DNA of 64,000 bases from NCBI GenBank assembly GCA_022497145.1, contig MU385906.1, positions 160,636 through 224,635 on the forward strand, in the 5' to 3' direction. The stretch is from Rostrohypoxylon terebratum (taxonomy: Eukaryota > Ascomycota > Sordariomycetes > Xylariales > Hypoxylaceae). The first letter of the stretch is position 1. Each line of letters starts with the position of its first letter. A model generated the notes under the pieces. The model worked only from the letters and a program-made list of their open reading frames with translations. It did no database searches and was not told where the DNA came from. Shown here piece by piece: positions 36,370 through 48,650 of this stretch. Both the position numbers and the translations under genes were made by a program.

Positions 36370-37426
36370 CTTAGTCCCTATTAATAGAGAGAGGATATAA
36401 TCAAGGGCGAGTTAGTATAGTTCTCGAAAGTAAGATGGGTGAGCAAAGGTAATATCGACTTGAGAATATGTATGTGTATTGTGATTGGCAGGGTAGGAGT
36501 TTGGCGAATGCATGCAGTACAAAAGCAATGTTTTCTACCTGAAGAGATAAAAAAACATTTAAAAACGTACTGGTAATTGAGATATAGGTGGAGTGGAAAA
36601 TTGACCATGTGTGAATTCAAGATATCTACAGCGCTACAGCACTACAATGCTATAATGCTACTAGGCATATTGCTGTTTCCCCTACGCAGTTATGGATAAG
36701 AGAGTCACGCTGATCATCGTCAGGCCAATGCTTTCATTACTGATGAGTTCCTACTATTAACAAAGTTAAACGTAGCAAACCTCCTTCCGCCGCTATAAAC
36801 AAAGGACAATCTAAACGAGAGTAGATCGATCTGTTTGAGTAGGTGCCAAACAATATCAGATAACCTAGACGAGTCTGTTTTCGGCAATAGTCAATTCGAC
36901 CTTGTTGACTCCAGGCAAGAACTCTCTTACTAGAGTTTGAGCAAGTGAGATCTCATTGGTCCACATCACATAGCTTCACTAATGAATACTAGGTACTGGT
37001 AGGAGGAGGCATCTATGATGGTTAAGGTTGATACACAACCTAAGTAATTATAGATCCATACCTAGTAGGTCAGGTACAATGGATGGGTGTCATGGATGGG
37101 ATGAAAACAGGGGTGTAACACGTGTAAGCAGGCACAGTTAGATACTACCAAGTAGGTAGTATGCATGTAATACTGCAAGAACGCACCTGCTGCTGTATCA
37201 GAGTATTGGACTGAAATAACGAGACTCGATAGACGAAGGTAGTCCTTAGGTTAGTGTTGTCAGACATCCATATCAACGGTATAAAATTCTTGGTCGCTTC
37301 CCCCCCCCCTCCCCCCAATACACATTTTCATATTGAAGGTAACCTAGGCAAACCTGTCCTACCAAACCTGGATGCGTTGGGTCAATCTACATAGTTAATG
37401 CTCCTTAGCCATCTCTCAGTTATCCC
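36370..37426. other. Intergenic region with C-tract
   Basis: A 1.06-kb AT-rich spacer with no supportable gene. It contains a near-pure C tract at 37300-37316 (ten C, one T, six C) and scattered TAGGTA motifs. Confidence 0.5.
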
Positions 37427-39404
37427 TCACGTTTCCATCTCTCCGATTTTAGCGAATGGGCAAGCGTCACGTCCCTTCCTGTGCTTCAAATCCGTGAAGT
37501 GTCTTGCATTATACCACTTGCTCATCCAATACAAAAGTCCCCCGCCAAGGACTAGAGCAGTCAGGCATATGGTGATGATTACGAGGATCCACCAGTTGTT
37601 CCAAACCTTGACACCATTTCCGATGCTGCTGTTTTCGACATCGAAAGCATTGCTACCAGATATCGTCTGTATGATGACCATGTTAAATGATGTGACCGCG
37701 AACAAGGATCAGGATATTGGATGTTGAAGACTTACTGCCACAACCGAGACCGGTAGAAAGATAAGAGTGGCGAAGGATATCATCTTGACGGCTATACTAT
37801 CGTCAAGCATAAGTTTGGTATCGTGCTGAGCGTTACTACATCGAAGCTACTCCTAGTCAGTACTACTAGGTAGGTAGGTAGGTAGGTAAGTAAATCCCGC
37901 CGCGCTCAAGTACCTATTCACTTACTATGTCTACATTGAGCTGTGCCCATTTCTCGAGTCCCTCTCGTTTCTTCTGGCGCAATACTGCAGCTGTCTGTAA
38001 ATATTGAGCTTTTATGTTGAACGGGTCCATCATAGGATGCGAAGATTGGTGTCTATTACCATCCTTCGGAATCTCCCGGTACGCCTCCTTTAAATCCTGA
38101 ATGTAGCGCAATGCAGCCATTTCGAAGTCCAAAGCATAACCCAAAGGTATGAGTTTTCGACGCAGGATATTCATGCCGTGGGTCACTCCGAAAACCGCCA
38201 TACCGTCTTCATCATAGAGGGCTTGAGGTCTCTTGCAGAACAAGTCCATATGTGTACGCAACTTGAAGAAGGCATTTTCTCGGTCGTTTCTATACTTTTC
38301 GTTGAGACGGTCCAATAGTTCGAAAAGTAGATTGACGATTTGGAAAGGACAGTTCTCCACCATGTCGTAGTTGCGTTGTAGTATATCCTCAATCTTATCC
38401 CCCGCAGTAGGATTGTTCGATCCAGGGGATTGTCTTGCCACGATAATGCATGCTGCAGATTTACGTTGCATCGATATTCGCAACAGTAACGAGAACGAAT
38501 CTATTGGTAAACTGTCTTTGTCGAACTCCAGAGATGGGGTTTGTAGTGAGATACCTTTAGTAGGATCATCAACACTGGTACGTAGGAACATTGAGGAGTC
38601 TTACATAATGAACTTGGATACTTTTCAGCGCCAACTCGATAATATTGAACTGAATGAGTATATCGACCATCTTTGTTGAAGAGGGGCACTACGGAAGATT
38701 CGGGTATCTCAAACTTCCGAAGAAGGCACCTGAAGTCGTTTTGGGTGATGCTTATGGTGTTGTTCCGTCTTGATTCAAGAGTCCTACGATTGGTTTAGTC
38801 TTGGATCCCGAGATCCTTAGGTACCTATGCGAGCCGACGTACACTAGGCTAAGTTGAGAGTAAGGATGTTCACCGAACTGGCCTCCCACCTATGAGGTAA
38901 GTAGCATTAATAGACTGCCTTATATCGAAGGGGTTCTTGGTCGTACATTGCTGTTTAGACGACTAACAAAAATATCGTTTCCAGTTACCCAATCCCATCT
39001 GCCCTGATCATACCAACGGGATATAGTAGTTGATTCAAAATCGATTTGATCCATAGTGGTGGGTTTCGACAAGCTGACTTGATAGTTGGATGGTTATCGA
39101 GAAGGTCCTCTACTGACTTATATCTTGAACATATGGTATCGGAGGGCTGGGTATCCAAGTCCGGCGAAAGGTGTGGTTGTAGCCAGCCACTCAAAAGCTT
39201 GAATCGCTCTTTCGCCGCAATCAAAGTAGTCAAAGATTTGTCATTGCAAAGGAGGCGACATGTGACGCGAATATGGGTAGCAATTACTTGACAATATGAC
39301 GGTATAAGTGAAGAAATTATATAGTTACTTGACCCAAAGAAGCAGCCTACATGGTTCCATAGACTGCCGATGGCATAACGGCAATTGCGAGCCTTGTTTG
39401 ACAT
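37427..39404 (-). CDS. CorA-like membrane protein
   Basis: Five proposed exons (39404-38989, 38750-38605, 38554-37926, 37825-37736, 37666-37427) keep one frame and give 506 residues. The long N-terminal part is soluble (for example YKSVEDLLDNHPTIKSAC, FRCLLRKFEIPESSVVPLFN). The C-terminal part has LMLDDSIAVKMISFATLIFLPVSVVAV, then a loop, then WWILVIITICLTALVLGGGLLYW: the two-helix pore region of fungal CorA-like proteins. Where CorA channels have the GMN motif after the first helix this protein has GSN, so Mg2+ transport is doubtful. The 50-nt intron at 38604-38555 is short and the first exon may contain another intron, so the N-terminal model is provisional. Confidence 0.65.
37867..37886. 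repeat. (TAGG)5 microsatellite in an intron
   Basis: Five exact TAGG units lie inside the intron between exons three and four of the CorA-like gene. Seen directly; probably a neutral polymorphic repeat. Confidence 0.85.
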
Positions 39405-40201
39405 GAGTGGCCCTTAAAGGGTTTACGCCGTATGATTCAGATTCTGGCATGGGGGCAGTGGGGGCTGAGAGACAACGAATCCGTTCACCGATCCGATGCC
39501 ACTACAGTACATGAGCCTCATTCAAAGAACCGCGTGATATACTATAGATTTAAAAGCCCAGAAACCTGTACTACAAATAAGGGAACCTAGGTACCTAGTA
39601 AGTAGCATTGCAGAGTTAAAATGCATACGGCGTAGCTGAGAGCTATCGATCGATCTTAAGTGTTGTATCAATTAGTGTAACCTCCAGTGACATGACTGTT
39701 ATTGCCGCTTCTAAGTGGGCTGTGTGATAGATGATTTGGCGCGCTTCGGGCGGCCAATGTTTCACGTGTAAGAGACATTGCGACTGGCTTGTAGCCTTAC
39801 TACGAATAGGTACGGATCGGATCTTCGAAATGATGGTCACTCGTGTATCCTGGTAACTACCCTCCATACATATCTACTAGGTAGTACCTATGTAGTATTC
39901 CTTGCGAGCTTCGTGTTATGGTGTCTTTGAATCTAGCTTCAACTTTCGCATGCGTGAGGGAAAATAACCTATCATCAAGGAATAGAATGTTTCAATGTCT
40001 CGGTGTTGGATATGATGATATGATAGGTGGCTTTTAATGGTGTCTGATGTAAGCAAAGGTTGTATCCTTGGCGTAGGGCGGTGGTAATGGGATTCCTATT
40101 GGTATCTACGGAGCATGAGTAATACATTGTATGTTCTGAAAAGGGTATAGACCATGAACTCCTTGTCGTCGACCCCAAGTCAACAAACCCACTTATCCGA
40201 C
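39405..40201. other. Intergenic region
   Basis: A 797-bp AT-rich spacer with an ACCTAGGT palindrome at 39585-39592. It should hold the promoter of the CorA-like gene and the 3' end of the next gene. Nothing else supportable. Confidence 0.5.
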
Positions 40202-41343
40202 CTATAGAAGATCTAATAGCCCCTCAGCAGCATCGTCAATGTTGCTTCCCCAGGTTTTGCTGGTACACTGTTACTTTGTTAGCGCCTGTTCACTGACATC
40301 TGGGATCTAGTATCAAGGAGGCGCCTAAAAAAGGTAAGAAAAGGGTAGGGATTTACCTGTAGATAAAGCACTCCGTCTTCAATGTCGCATTCACAAGACA
40401 ACTTATGCTTCAGCTTGTCTACGATACGAAAGGCGATCTCACCCTTTTCGACTGCCTCAAGGAAGCCCTCGCGTAGCATATCATCCTGGTCAAACTTCTG
40501 GGATTTCAGTTGGTTGGCCAACCCCTCCCAGTAAAACCTAGTAAAGGATCCTAGATTGCTCTCCCAATCAGATCGGAATCCGCTGTCCGCCTTGCTTTCC
40601 TGCTGTAACTTCGTGAACGTGTCCTCAAAATTAGGCGTCAATTTGATGTCGGGCTTTTCTAAAATCTTTCCAATTTGCTCTCGTATCTCTTCAGCCTTAT
40701 CCTCGTACTCGTCACGAATCCCCTTCCGTGCCGCAAAGCTCAACGTCACCGCAGCTTCAGCTGGAGCGGGAGCCTCGTTGAGAGCTTTGAGAAGGACCTC
40801 GCGACTGAGTGCGTCATCGATATTGGCTCCTAGGCAGCCAGGTGCGAACAAGATGCGAAGCTTGCCATCGTGGATATCTGCGCCACAGTATGTGACGCGT
40901 TTCGCATCGTCTAAGTCCATGGTTATGGTATGGGCATAGCAGATAGAGTTCAGCTCCTTTAGGCCTTCTTCACCTGCGTCGCTGACATAGTCCTTGAGCT
41001 TAGATATTGCGCCATTGATATAGCTTGCAAGAGCAGGTAAGTAACTAGGTATTTAAATGGGATTCGTTCCTTTGATCGATTCATACCTGGCTATACAGTC
41101 ACCTAGAGACTCCTTTGCGTATCCATCTTCAGCATAGGCATATAACTGGTTTGGGTTTATGTCTACGGTCCAAGGGACACCAAGAGAACCCGAGATTTGT
41201 TGCTCCAATCCAGACTTGTTGTTTTCCCACGCATCGCGAACTGTCAAGGTCAGCGTTTATAGTGAGATGCCGAGATTTTACCTAAACTCACTATTCTTGC
41301 GTAGAGCAAGGGGTAGCTTTTCAACCGGCGGAAGTCGAGACAT
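40202..41343 (-). CDS. Conserved fungal protein of unknown function
   Basis: Four exons (41343-41292, 41240-41087, 41023-40357, 40267-40202) give 312 residues with all phases closing. I do not recognise a named domain. Visible features: a short N-terminal MSRLPPVEKLP segment, an early WTVDINPNQLYAYAEDGYAKESLG block, a middle beginning YCGADIHDGKLRILFAPGCLGANID, a charged helical part, and a well-defined C-terminal end SNIDDAAEGLLDLL. No signal peptide or membrane helix, so probably cytosolic. The tidy exon structure argues for a real, expressed gene. Function cannot be stated. Confidence 0.75.
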
Positions 41344-42617
41344 TGTGAAGATGACAATAGTGATTCAGGGGTCGTTTTATACAGTAGTGGGTATGAATGT
41401 GTTGTTGGTTAATCTTAGGGGAACAGGTTGTCAAGTAACTTCCAGAGATGAACGAGTCTTTAAATACTCGAGGAATGCTGTATTCCATCTCTACTCAATC
41501 TGTTGATAGTGGTGAGCTATACTAGCATAGTCTGTGTTTAACTTGGCATTAGACCAACTACCTAGGCATTCGTTCAATTGAATGGAGTGCCTTGAGCTAA
41601 CGCATACTAACGGTAGATAGCGTACGATTTTTGTCATCGCATGTTGACTCTTCTGAATATCTCATGGAGGGCCTGTCAACCTTGCATTCAGCCCCGAGAA
41701 TTTTCTATAAGCTGAACAGTCTGAGAATGAACCACATGTCCCCCGGGCTAGCGTCTACGTATAGCTATTAGTTAGGAAATCGAATTACCTATCCCGAGTA
41801 GAGCAGGGGATACTTTAGCATACGAGACACGACTTTTGACGCCATTCCAAACAAGCAACTTCCTCGGGTGCCTAGATCAACTCCGATATGGAGAGGAGTC
41901 CTTAACCTAGTCGGTCAGCCAAGTACGCTATCCGTCCCCTGTTATACTACTAGGTTAATGACTCGTCGGTACCTCCCAACTGCAACCATAACATCCATTT
42001 TATTAATTAGGTAGGTATGATTGAAAAGGCGACCAATTTCCGTTCATGTTTAAATAATATTCTGTGAAATACCTAATTATCTATGTAGATATAATTGAAA
42101 TATCCTGGATATAGATCTTAAGAATTTGGAATAAGAGAAGGCATGTGGTGTCAGGGTCGACCAGGCACCATGTAGGTCCATGGATGGCGATCAATGTCAC
42201 TAAATTTTCAGCTAGGCTTGGCAGCGGGGAGAATCAGGGGAACTGGAGTGGCTATAAAACTAAGCCAGGCTTAAAATTGCCAAATTGGGCGAGCGTCCTC
42301 ATATTTCATTGGCCAATACTGATATTCTCCCCGTCTGTGTCCAATCACATCCCGCTTAGAAAAAGCCATTAGTAACAATCCACTCAGGGGCTGAGAACCT
42401 ATCCTCCATGATTGTGAATCGCCTCATGCATAGCCCGACTAAGACAAGGCCACTATATGTTAGCTGATCACTCGGTAGGTATGTCGATGGCAGATAAAAC
42501 TGCCTCACTGCCATCTAGGTGCCTACCTAGCTGCCTAGTAGGTTGTGGAGGATTCAACTTAACATCAATTGTCATGTCACCTTCAAAGTTGTAAGTTTTA
42601 ATCTTATATTTGTTTTC
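41344..42617. other. Intergenic region
   Basis: A 1.27-kb AT-rich spacer. A 75-codon open frame at 42145-42372 on the plus strand shows no family resemblance. No repeat or gene is supportable. Confidence 0.5.
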
Positions 42618-43735
42618 TCGGAAATTAATTACATCGCAGACCTCTCCGAGTAAGGCACGGAATTCGGGATCACTGGGAAGATGAGAATGCTCCCGTGCAG
42701 GCGGCACGGTCCGCCGTAAAGCAACTTCTAGGCATTGATGTAGTCATCATGGTTGAATGGGAATTTCTCTTGAACGAGCTTGATGACGACTATCCAGATA
42801 AGTCTACATTTGTGCCTTCAGTTACGTTCGGTATCCAGGCATTCCTTGGCGGACTGCGGGAGATTTTAGACGGCGAAGTCGATCCGGAATGGACCGATAC
42901 ACTGCTAGAACACTGTGGTAGCTGCCTAAAACTCTTCATAAGGGTAAGTGGTACTTCATGAGATGTTCTTTGCCTACTTAGACTCCCTACTTGATATTGA
43001 CGGAAATCGGAGTAGGTATCTCAAGAAGCGGAAGTGGTCTGGTCTAGCAGAGAGATACGGCTAGACGTAAGTCTTCCCAGAGGAACCATTCAATCACCGA
43101 TCGATTTGCAACCGTCATTCAAGATCAAACTACTCCAATGTTTTGATGACCGAAAATTGCCCCTCGATGACTGGGCGGATCTGTCCGCGGAGGACACAAA
43201 CTACAAATCAGCCACTACTGAACCGCATCGGCCTTTCGATGTATTTCCAGATATCAAAGTTCTACCACGCCCAGACCAACAGCTCCTCAAACCACCATAT
43301 CATCTTTCTGTGTACAGTCTAGATAAGACTAGAGTTGAAATACAGTGTAGCCATAGCCCGACATTAGAGCTCCTGGCAGAGTATTTGAAAAAGTGGTGCA
43401 AAACTATTCCACGGCAGACATTACGAGTAAGTATTGCCTTGATCTCTTATAAATCAACAATGTACTATGCATGTATGTATTAATGCCAGTTGCTGGGTAG
43501 TAGCTAACCCATGTAGCCTCCAGCAGTGGAAATCAAATTACATCAATCACCATTCGGTGTAGGTCCCATCTATGATCGCTTGGCATTATGTGTTGAGGAC
43601 CGTAACTCGCATTTTCTCGTGTCGCCAATGATTGTTTTACCATTTGTGGAAGGCGTTTTGGGGTACAAGACAGTCTTTGTTGACGGAACTTCTTGGGTAT
43701 TTCGAAGAGATGCGGGGTATAGAACGTCAATATAA
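42618..43735 (+). CDS. Conserved fungal protein of unknown function, 5' end unresolved
   Basis: Three exons can be joined: an open frame from 42618 to 42943, then 43016-43426, then 43517-43735, all in phase 0. The frame before 42749 (first ATG, MVEWEFLLNEL) is open and coding-like (AARSAVKQLLGIDVVI) but lacks an ATG, so an upstream exon is likely and the true start is not fixed. The protein has segments such as YPDKSTFVPSVTFGIQAFLG, SPIDLQPSFKIKLLQCF, a CSHSPTLELLAEYLKKW helix and a C-terminal EGVLGYKTVFVDGTSWVFRRD. I recall similar hypothetical proteins in other ascomycetes but no function. No signal peptide or membrane helix is visible. Confidence 0.6.
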
Positions 43736-44071
43736 CACTGAATATACTATATGAGCATTAATGTGCTTTGTCTTGCCAAATTACGAGTTAAATTATAATA
43801 ACGGTAGTACTCACGCCAGATACAAAGAGCCTTTAATCCATACACGCTATCAATCTCAACCGAATCCGGATCTTCGCTGTCTTAATACTAGTGGCTTCCA
43901 TGATCCATCGTCACTACAAATAAAGATAATAAATAAAGCTAATATCGACAAAACCGACTATTACAATGACACCTAAGTATAATTGTATGTTACAAGGCCT
44001 CTGATAATTAAACCCCAACACACGGAAGCTCAATTGAATTCCCTCCGTAATCTCTTAATTTTCTGAACGCC
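43736..44071. other. Intergenic region
   Basis: A 336-bp AT-rich spacer between two genes on the same strand; should contain the promoter of the kinase-like gene. Nothing else seen. Confidence 0.5.
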
Positions 44072-45543
44072 ATGAGCGGCCCCGACTTACCTGGATGGCA
44101 ACGCCTGGTCAAGGAGAACAAGTTTTACTTCAAGAAGAATCCTAGATTGAAATATGACAGTGTGGAAAGAATTGGCTATCGTAAGTACATTCCCGTCTGA
44201 CATAGAAATCCAAGCTCCTTGCTTAATACCTATATATTGTTATCAACATCGCTTTCCTTAAGACGCTAACATTGTCGCAAATAAGATGGTGGTAGCATCA
44301 TCTTTAATGAACACAATAGTAAAGGTCGTATAAAGAGAAAGATTACAGTAAGGTTTGCAACCACTCGACGTGGACTTGAACTGCTCGAGAACGAAATCCT
44401 ATGTCTTCAGCACCTCAGCGGATCCGAGCACATTGCACGTGTAATCAAGATATCAGACAGCAGACTCAATATATCAGGCACGGGACGCAATAAAGATCAT
44501 CCTATTCTTGCAACAGAATATCTTCCGTATGGATCATTAAAGGGCCTACGAGAGAGAGCTGCTAGAGCCCGCCGTTGGATTCCGAACACCATATTATGGA
44601 GTGTATTTCTTTGCTGTAAGTACCGCGATTCATCTCGTTGGGAACCATTCTCGAAAACAATACAAATATGGAATTTGACAACTTTACTAATATAACTTAT
44701 TTACTCTTTGTAGTAGCACGTCAGAATCTGGCATGCATGTTCCCTTTAAGAGCTAACCCGGACGCACCTCAAAGGCGAGAGGCAGTAGGTACGCAATTGG
44801 GTAACGCCTTAGGTATAATAGAACCAAATAATCTACACGACGGAATTAGTCATAGATTTAGATTTTCAGAGCCTGCTGAGGATACAGAGGAGCACGGATC
44901 AGCTCCGGCTGTCGTAGTGAGTCAAATACCTCAAACTCTTTGATGGAGTACTCTTAGTATCTAACGACGACGACAGGCAACTGATTTCAGCAGAGGACGA
45001 TTAAGCGAGAGTTACGACGACACAGCGTACCATAACTTACATGCCATAGGAGCCGTTAGTAGTCGCTCTGTCAACGATGAGGCATAACCACCTGCTAACA
45101 TGTTCTAGTTTATGGCAAGGTTTGCATTGAATTTGGATGACGAGCAGGGCATCAATTTCCTGACGCAACGGTGGCTCTTATCGAACGGACAACTAATTAG
45201 AATGTTTCCTGAACACGCCATTGTCCAAGAAGAAGTGAGGACTGTGGTTCCTCCCAGGTTGATGCATATGCCTGGCATCGATTTTCAACTGAAAGAGATT
45301 ATAGCACGATGTCTAGCCGTCGAAGTAGACAATATGCTAAATTACCGAAACTTGGTGATTCTATGTCAGGATGGACTTGAGTTCTCGTCTCCTGTACAGA
45401 TCAACAACATGCCGTCTTCAAGGCAGGAAGAGCTAACGATAGGTGGAGATAGAAGATTTGTACAAGATTTCATTTATAACGCGGATATACAAGCTGAAAG
45501 TAGTATCTTAGGAGAGCAGAATCGGTTTGGGGAATGGGTTTGA
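44072..45543 (+). CDS. Degenerate protein-kinase-like protein (probable pseudokinase)
   Basis: Five exons (44072-44180, 44286-44615, 44714-44916, 44977-45054, 45109-45543) give 384 residues. The layout follows a kinase domain: VERIGYHGGSIIF replaces the Gly-rich loop, KITVRFA stands where VAIK is expected, LLENEILCLQHLSGSEHIARVI matches the alpha-C region, ATEYLPYGSLKGL matches the hinge, and VVATDFSRGRLSESYDDTAYHNLHAIGAFM matches the DFG and following segment. The HRDxxxxN loop is not recognisable: the corresponding place reads EPNNLHDGISHRF. DFG is DFS. Loss of several catalytic residues with intact frame and clean splicing suggests a non-catalytic regulator or a young decaying gene. The short intron at 45055-45108 (donor GTTAGT, CTAAC branch) removes an in-frame stop. 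Confidence 0.7.
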
Positions 45544-45996
45544 TTTGAGGAAACGATTCGCAGGTATCTTGGGTACAATAGGTACCTATTATTTCCTAGG
45601 TTAAACAATTATTTCTAGCTACTACGTGCCTACCTATATCGACACAAGCAACACCGTGTACATATAACACTATCTACTACATCCTCGCCACACTCTGAAA
45701 AACGTTTCTTGGTCCTTGACGTGCCTTAGGTTATATACTGGGCTAGGTATCATTATGAGGCCGAATGAAAGACAATGTGATATTATAACTCCGGATGAAT
45801 GATTTGTACCGTCTTTATAGAAGTCGATGAAATAGGACAATGAAAAGTTCCCAATCAGGTTACATGAAAAATGTAACTTCGGGTTGGCCTCATAATTTCA
45901 TTTAAGAGTGCAATACAACTGCGCCTCCCGACAGTGGTGTAATTCCAAGAGCCTCCCTATACAGATCGAAAATAACATAAAAAAACATGCAGTGAC
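45544..45996. other. Convergent 3' region
   Basis: A 453-bp AT-rich spacer between the converging 3' ends of the kinase-like gene and the antiporter. Nothing else supportable. Confidence 0.5.
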
Positions 45997-47964
45997 TCAA
46001 ACGCCTGCTCTATTACTAGACTCCACGTGGCTTATCCTAACTGACCGCTCCTGTTTCTTGTCTTCGTCTCCTACTGTTGATATACTCTCGTTGTCGCTAC
46101 AGTTGCGGTGCCGCGAGGTTGACAATGTTCCCATATTGGCAAGGGGGCGGAAGAACCGATTGTACACTATGAAGGTGTCTTGGTCGCCTCTAAACGCGTT
46201 CGGGGGAGTAGGCATATATATGCTCCGTCGTTTAATCTCGACTGCATCTTCTGTGATTGTCCGGACATTACAATATCCATATATCCCGCTCAGGATTGGG
46301 ATGGACAACCCGTGAACCACAATTGAAAATAATACGAGAAAATATACCACTGGGGAGATAGTTAGCTAGGAGCAAGATAGAGATTATACTGAATTCGTGG
46401 TACTAACCTGGGGTTATTGCATCGAGTAAGGCACGTTCTCCCGCACTAGCGGAGTCTTCCTTGGGAAATAGGAGTCTGGTGTGCTGTAGATAGTACACTG
46501 CTCCGACACCTATAGGGCCAAAGTATCCCATGAATACTGCCTCCTTCCAATCCTTAACTACATTAGGCATCATCTTGTATGTGAGAAGCAAGGCGGGGAC
46601 TCGGCGGAAGAGTAGAACTAGCAGGCCCAGAGCAAACAGGCGAGGGTAGGTTATCCCAGTAGTATCAGGCTGGTTGAAAGATTCCCATGGTATCGCGATG
46701 CCCACGTACATGAAGCCGCCGAAGTTTAGAATGACGTCTATGCATGAGTTGACCTCATCGTGGCGCCGTTCCGTCTCTGCCAGGAATTCACCGTCCCAGT
46801 TCAGCGCACAGCCCGCGACAAAACAAGCAAGCAGATCGCTAGTGCCGAGGGCCCCGCAAGTTCCAACAATAAAAAGCTTTGCGTAAGGTTAGCTTGGTTT
46901 GGAAAAGAAAGGGGAGTGATTTATCTTACAGCCAATGCTGTTGGGAACAATAGGTAGCTTTCCGTATCGATCCATCTCCGAGACAGGGAGAATCGAACTC
47001 CCATCCTCGCGCAATAGCCGGTGACTGCGCCATACACGGTGGCCAACAGAACAATATAGATAAGAGTTTCTATGGCCCAATTTCCTAAAGCGACACCAAT
47101 ATCTTCGGTATCGTCACCGACACCTCTGCCACGCTCTACAAGAGTCGGGTGGCGATTCTCTGTTAGGCGCAGGAGGTTAACGGCAAGCATGAGGAATGGT
47201 GAAGCAAAACCGTCATTGGCGCCGGCCTCGGCCGAGATCATCTCTCGCAGAGGCCGAGACACATACTTGTCGGCGAAAGGCCCCTTTGCAACTGCCTGCG
47301 AGAGGATCGGGTCCGTAGATGTGACGCAAGCTCCGATGACAAGGGTTGCCAGCAACGAAACCTTGGGAATTGTCGAGAGCACACAAACAGACGTCGCCAA
47401 CCACATCATCGCCATAATGGGAACGAGGCATACTATCAACTCTTTGTAGCGTAGGTGGATATACTTGGCGGGCAGTTGATATCCAGCGATAACCCTGTGA
47501 TGGCCGAAGCCTAGTCAGTAACTTGGCTACCTTGACGTTGGGAGCATGTCTTGGGAGCATGTCTTAGACGGTGCTATTGCCTCATGGGAACTGACAGTTG
47601 AATACCAATCATCACCCGCATCACGCCAAGTGTAATAGCATCTTGTTGGTCTGGAGCGGCTGAGCCCCATCGCTTGGCATCTAGAAACTTGGCTGCTATA
47701 GGGCCCAAGATCATGCCAATAATGACTGCCGGTACTATTCACACGGCGCAGTTAGCAGGCGAGTATAAAATGCTATCCGGATAGTTGCACTGACATGCTT
47801 CCCCAAGATACCAAACCCCCTTTAATTTAACGGCAACCAGGCCATATAGTACTATAAATCCACCTTATCAAATAATTAGTTACTATATTTCTTGAACGAG
47901 TTCTTCGCAGCTTACCAAGAACGGAAACAACGATGTTCAACTCGCTAAGATCTAGGGTCGGCAT
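45997..47964 (-). CDS. Na+/H+ antiporter, fungal Nha1/Sod2 type
   Basis: Six exons (47964-47916, 47863-47795, 47734-47596, 47494-46930, 46876-46408, 46349-45997) give 547 residues with consistent phase. About 12 membrane helices are expected. Family marks: an N-terminus MPTLDLSELNIVVSVLGG, the segment VKLKGVWYLGEALPAVIIGMILGP, TSTDPILSQAVAKGPFADKYV with Asp147, and EAGANDGFASPF with Asn179-Asp180, the ion-binding pair. The protein should exchange Na+ (and perhaps K+) for H+ at the plasma membrane, giving salt and pH tolerance. The cytosolic tail (about the last 110 residues) is much shorter than in yeast Nha1. Two introns use donor GTCAGT, less common than GTAAGT, but the joined protein matches the family well. 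Confidence 0.88.
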
Positions 47965-48650
47965 CGTGAAAGGAGTGTGGTAAGGTGGTAGTAGAATGCG
48001 TGCGTGGGAAGGAAGAGTCCGGGACGCTCTTCTGGACTCGAGCGTTCGACAACATCGAGGAGAGTAGTAACGGGGACATGCCAAGGAAATACTTTCAAAT
48101 AGGGACGCCCAAGGTAGAATGAGATATTGATTTACGTGTAGATCACTACTGTGTTGACAGGGATAACGTACGTGTAAGTCAATGAAATCTCCGGCTTGGC
48201 AGTCATATTGCGATCCATTCCAGATCCAGGAATGGTTCCCCCCTGACAGCTTTATTTTTTCAGCCACAATGTCTGGCTATGAGGTCTCTGAGCTTTCGCA
48301 ACAACCCGGGGACTGCATAACCGTATCCTCCCTCTCGTCAATCTAAGACATATGTCTCAGCTAGATTCAGACATCAACGGTCAATGAACCCAACCGGATT
48401 GTGATCCTGCTTAGAGGGTTTCTTTATTTACCACCCTTAACCGGTGTGGCTATTCAGCTATCATTTATGGGTACCATTTTGCCCCATCACAGAGAATGGG
48501 TCGCTGACGAGTCAAGTGTGACAGGGGGTATGGATTGGATCAACCAATGGCTATTGTTGCGCATAACCATGGTAACCCATATTCGGAAATGCCATAACTG
48601 CGGTTCTGGCATGGGTGAATGTCGATGGGTCGTGTAGAAGATGCCGATGG

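Noticed and set aside
42468..42707. A 79-codon minus-strand open frame opposite the start of the 42618-43735 gene
   Set aside because: It overlaps the likely 5' exon of the plus-strand gene in antisense and has no independent support.
46986..47002. A tRNA T-arm-like GGGAG...CTCCC stem with TTCGATT on the minus strand
   Set aside because: It lies within a coding exon of the antiporter, and no acceptor, D or anticodon arms can be built around it.
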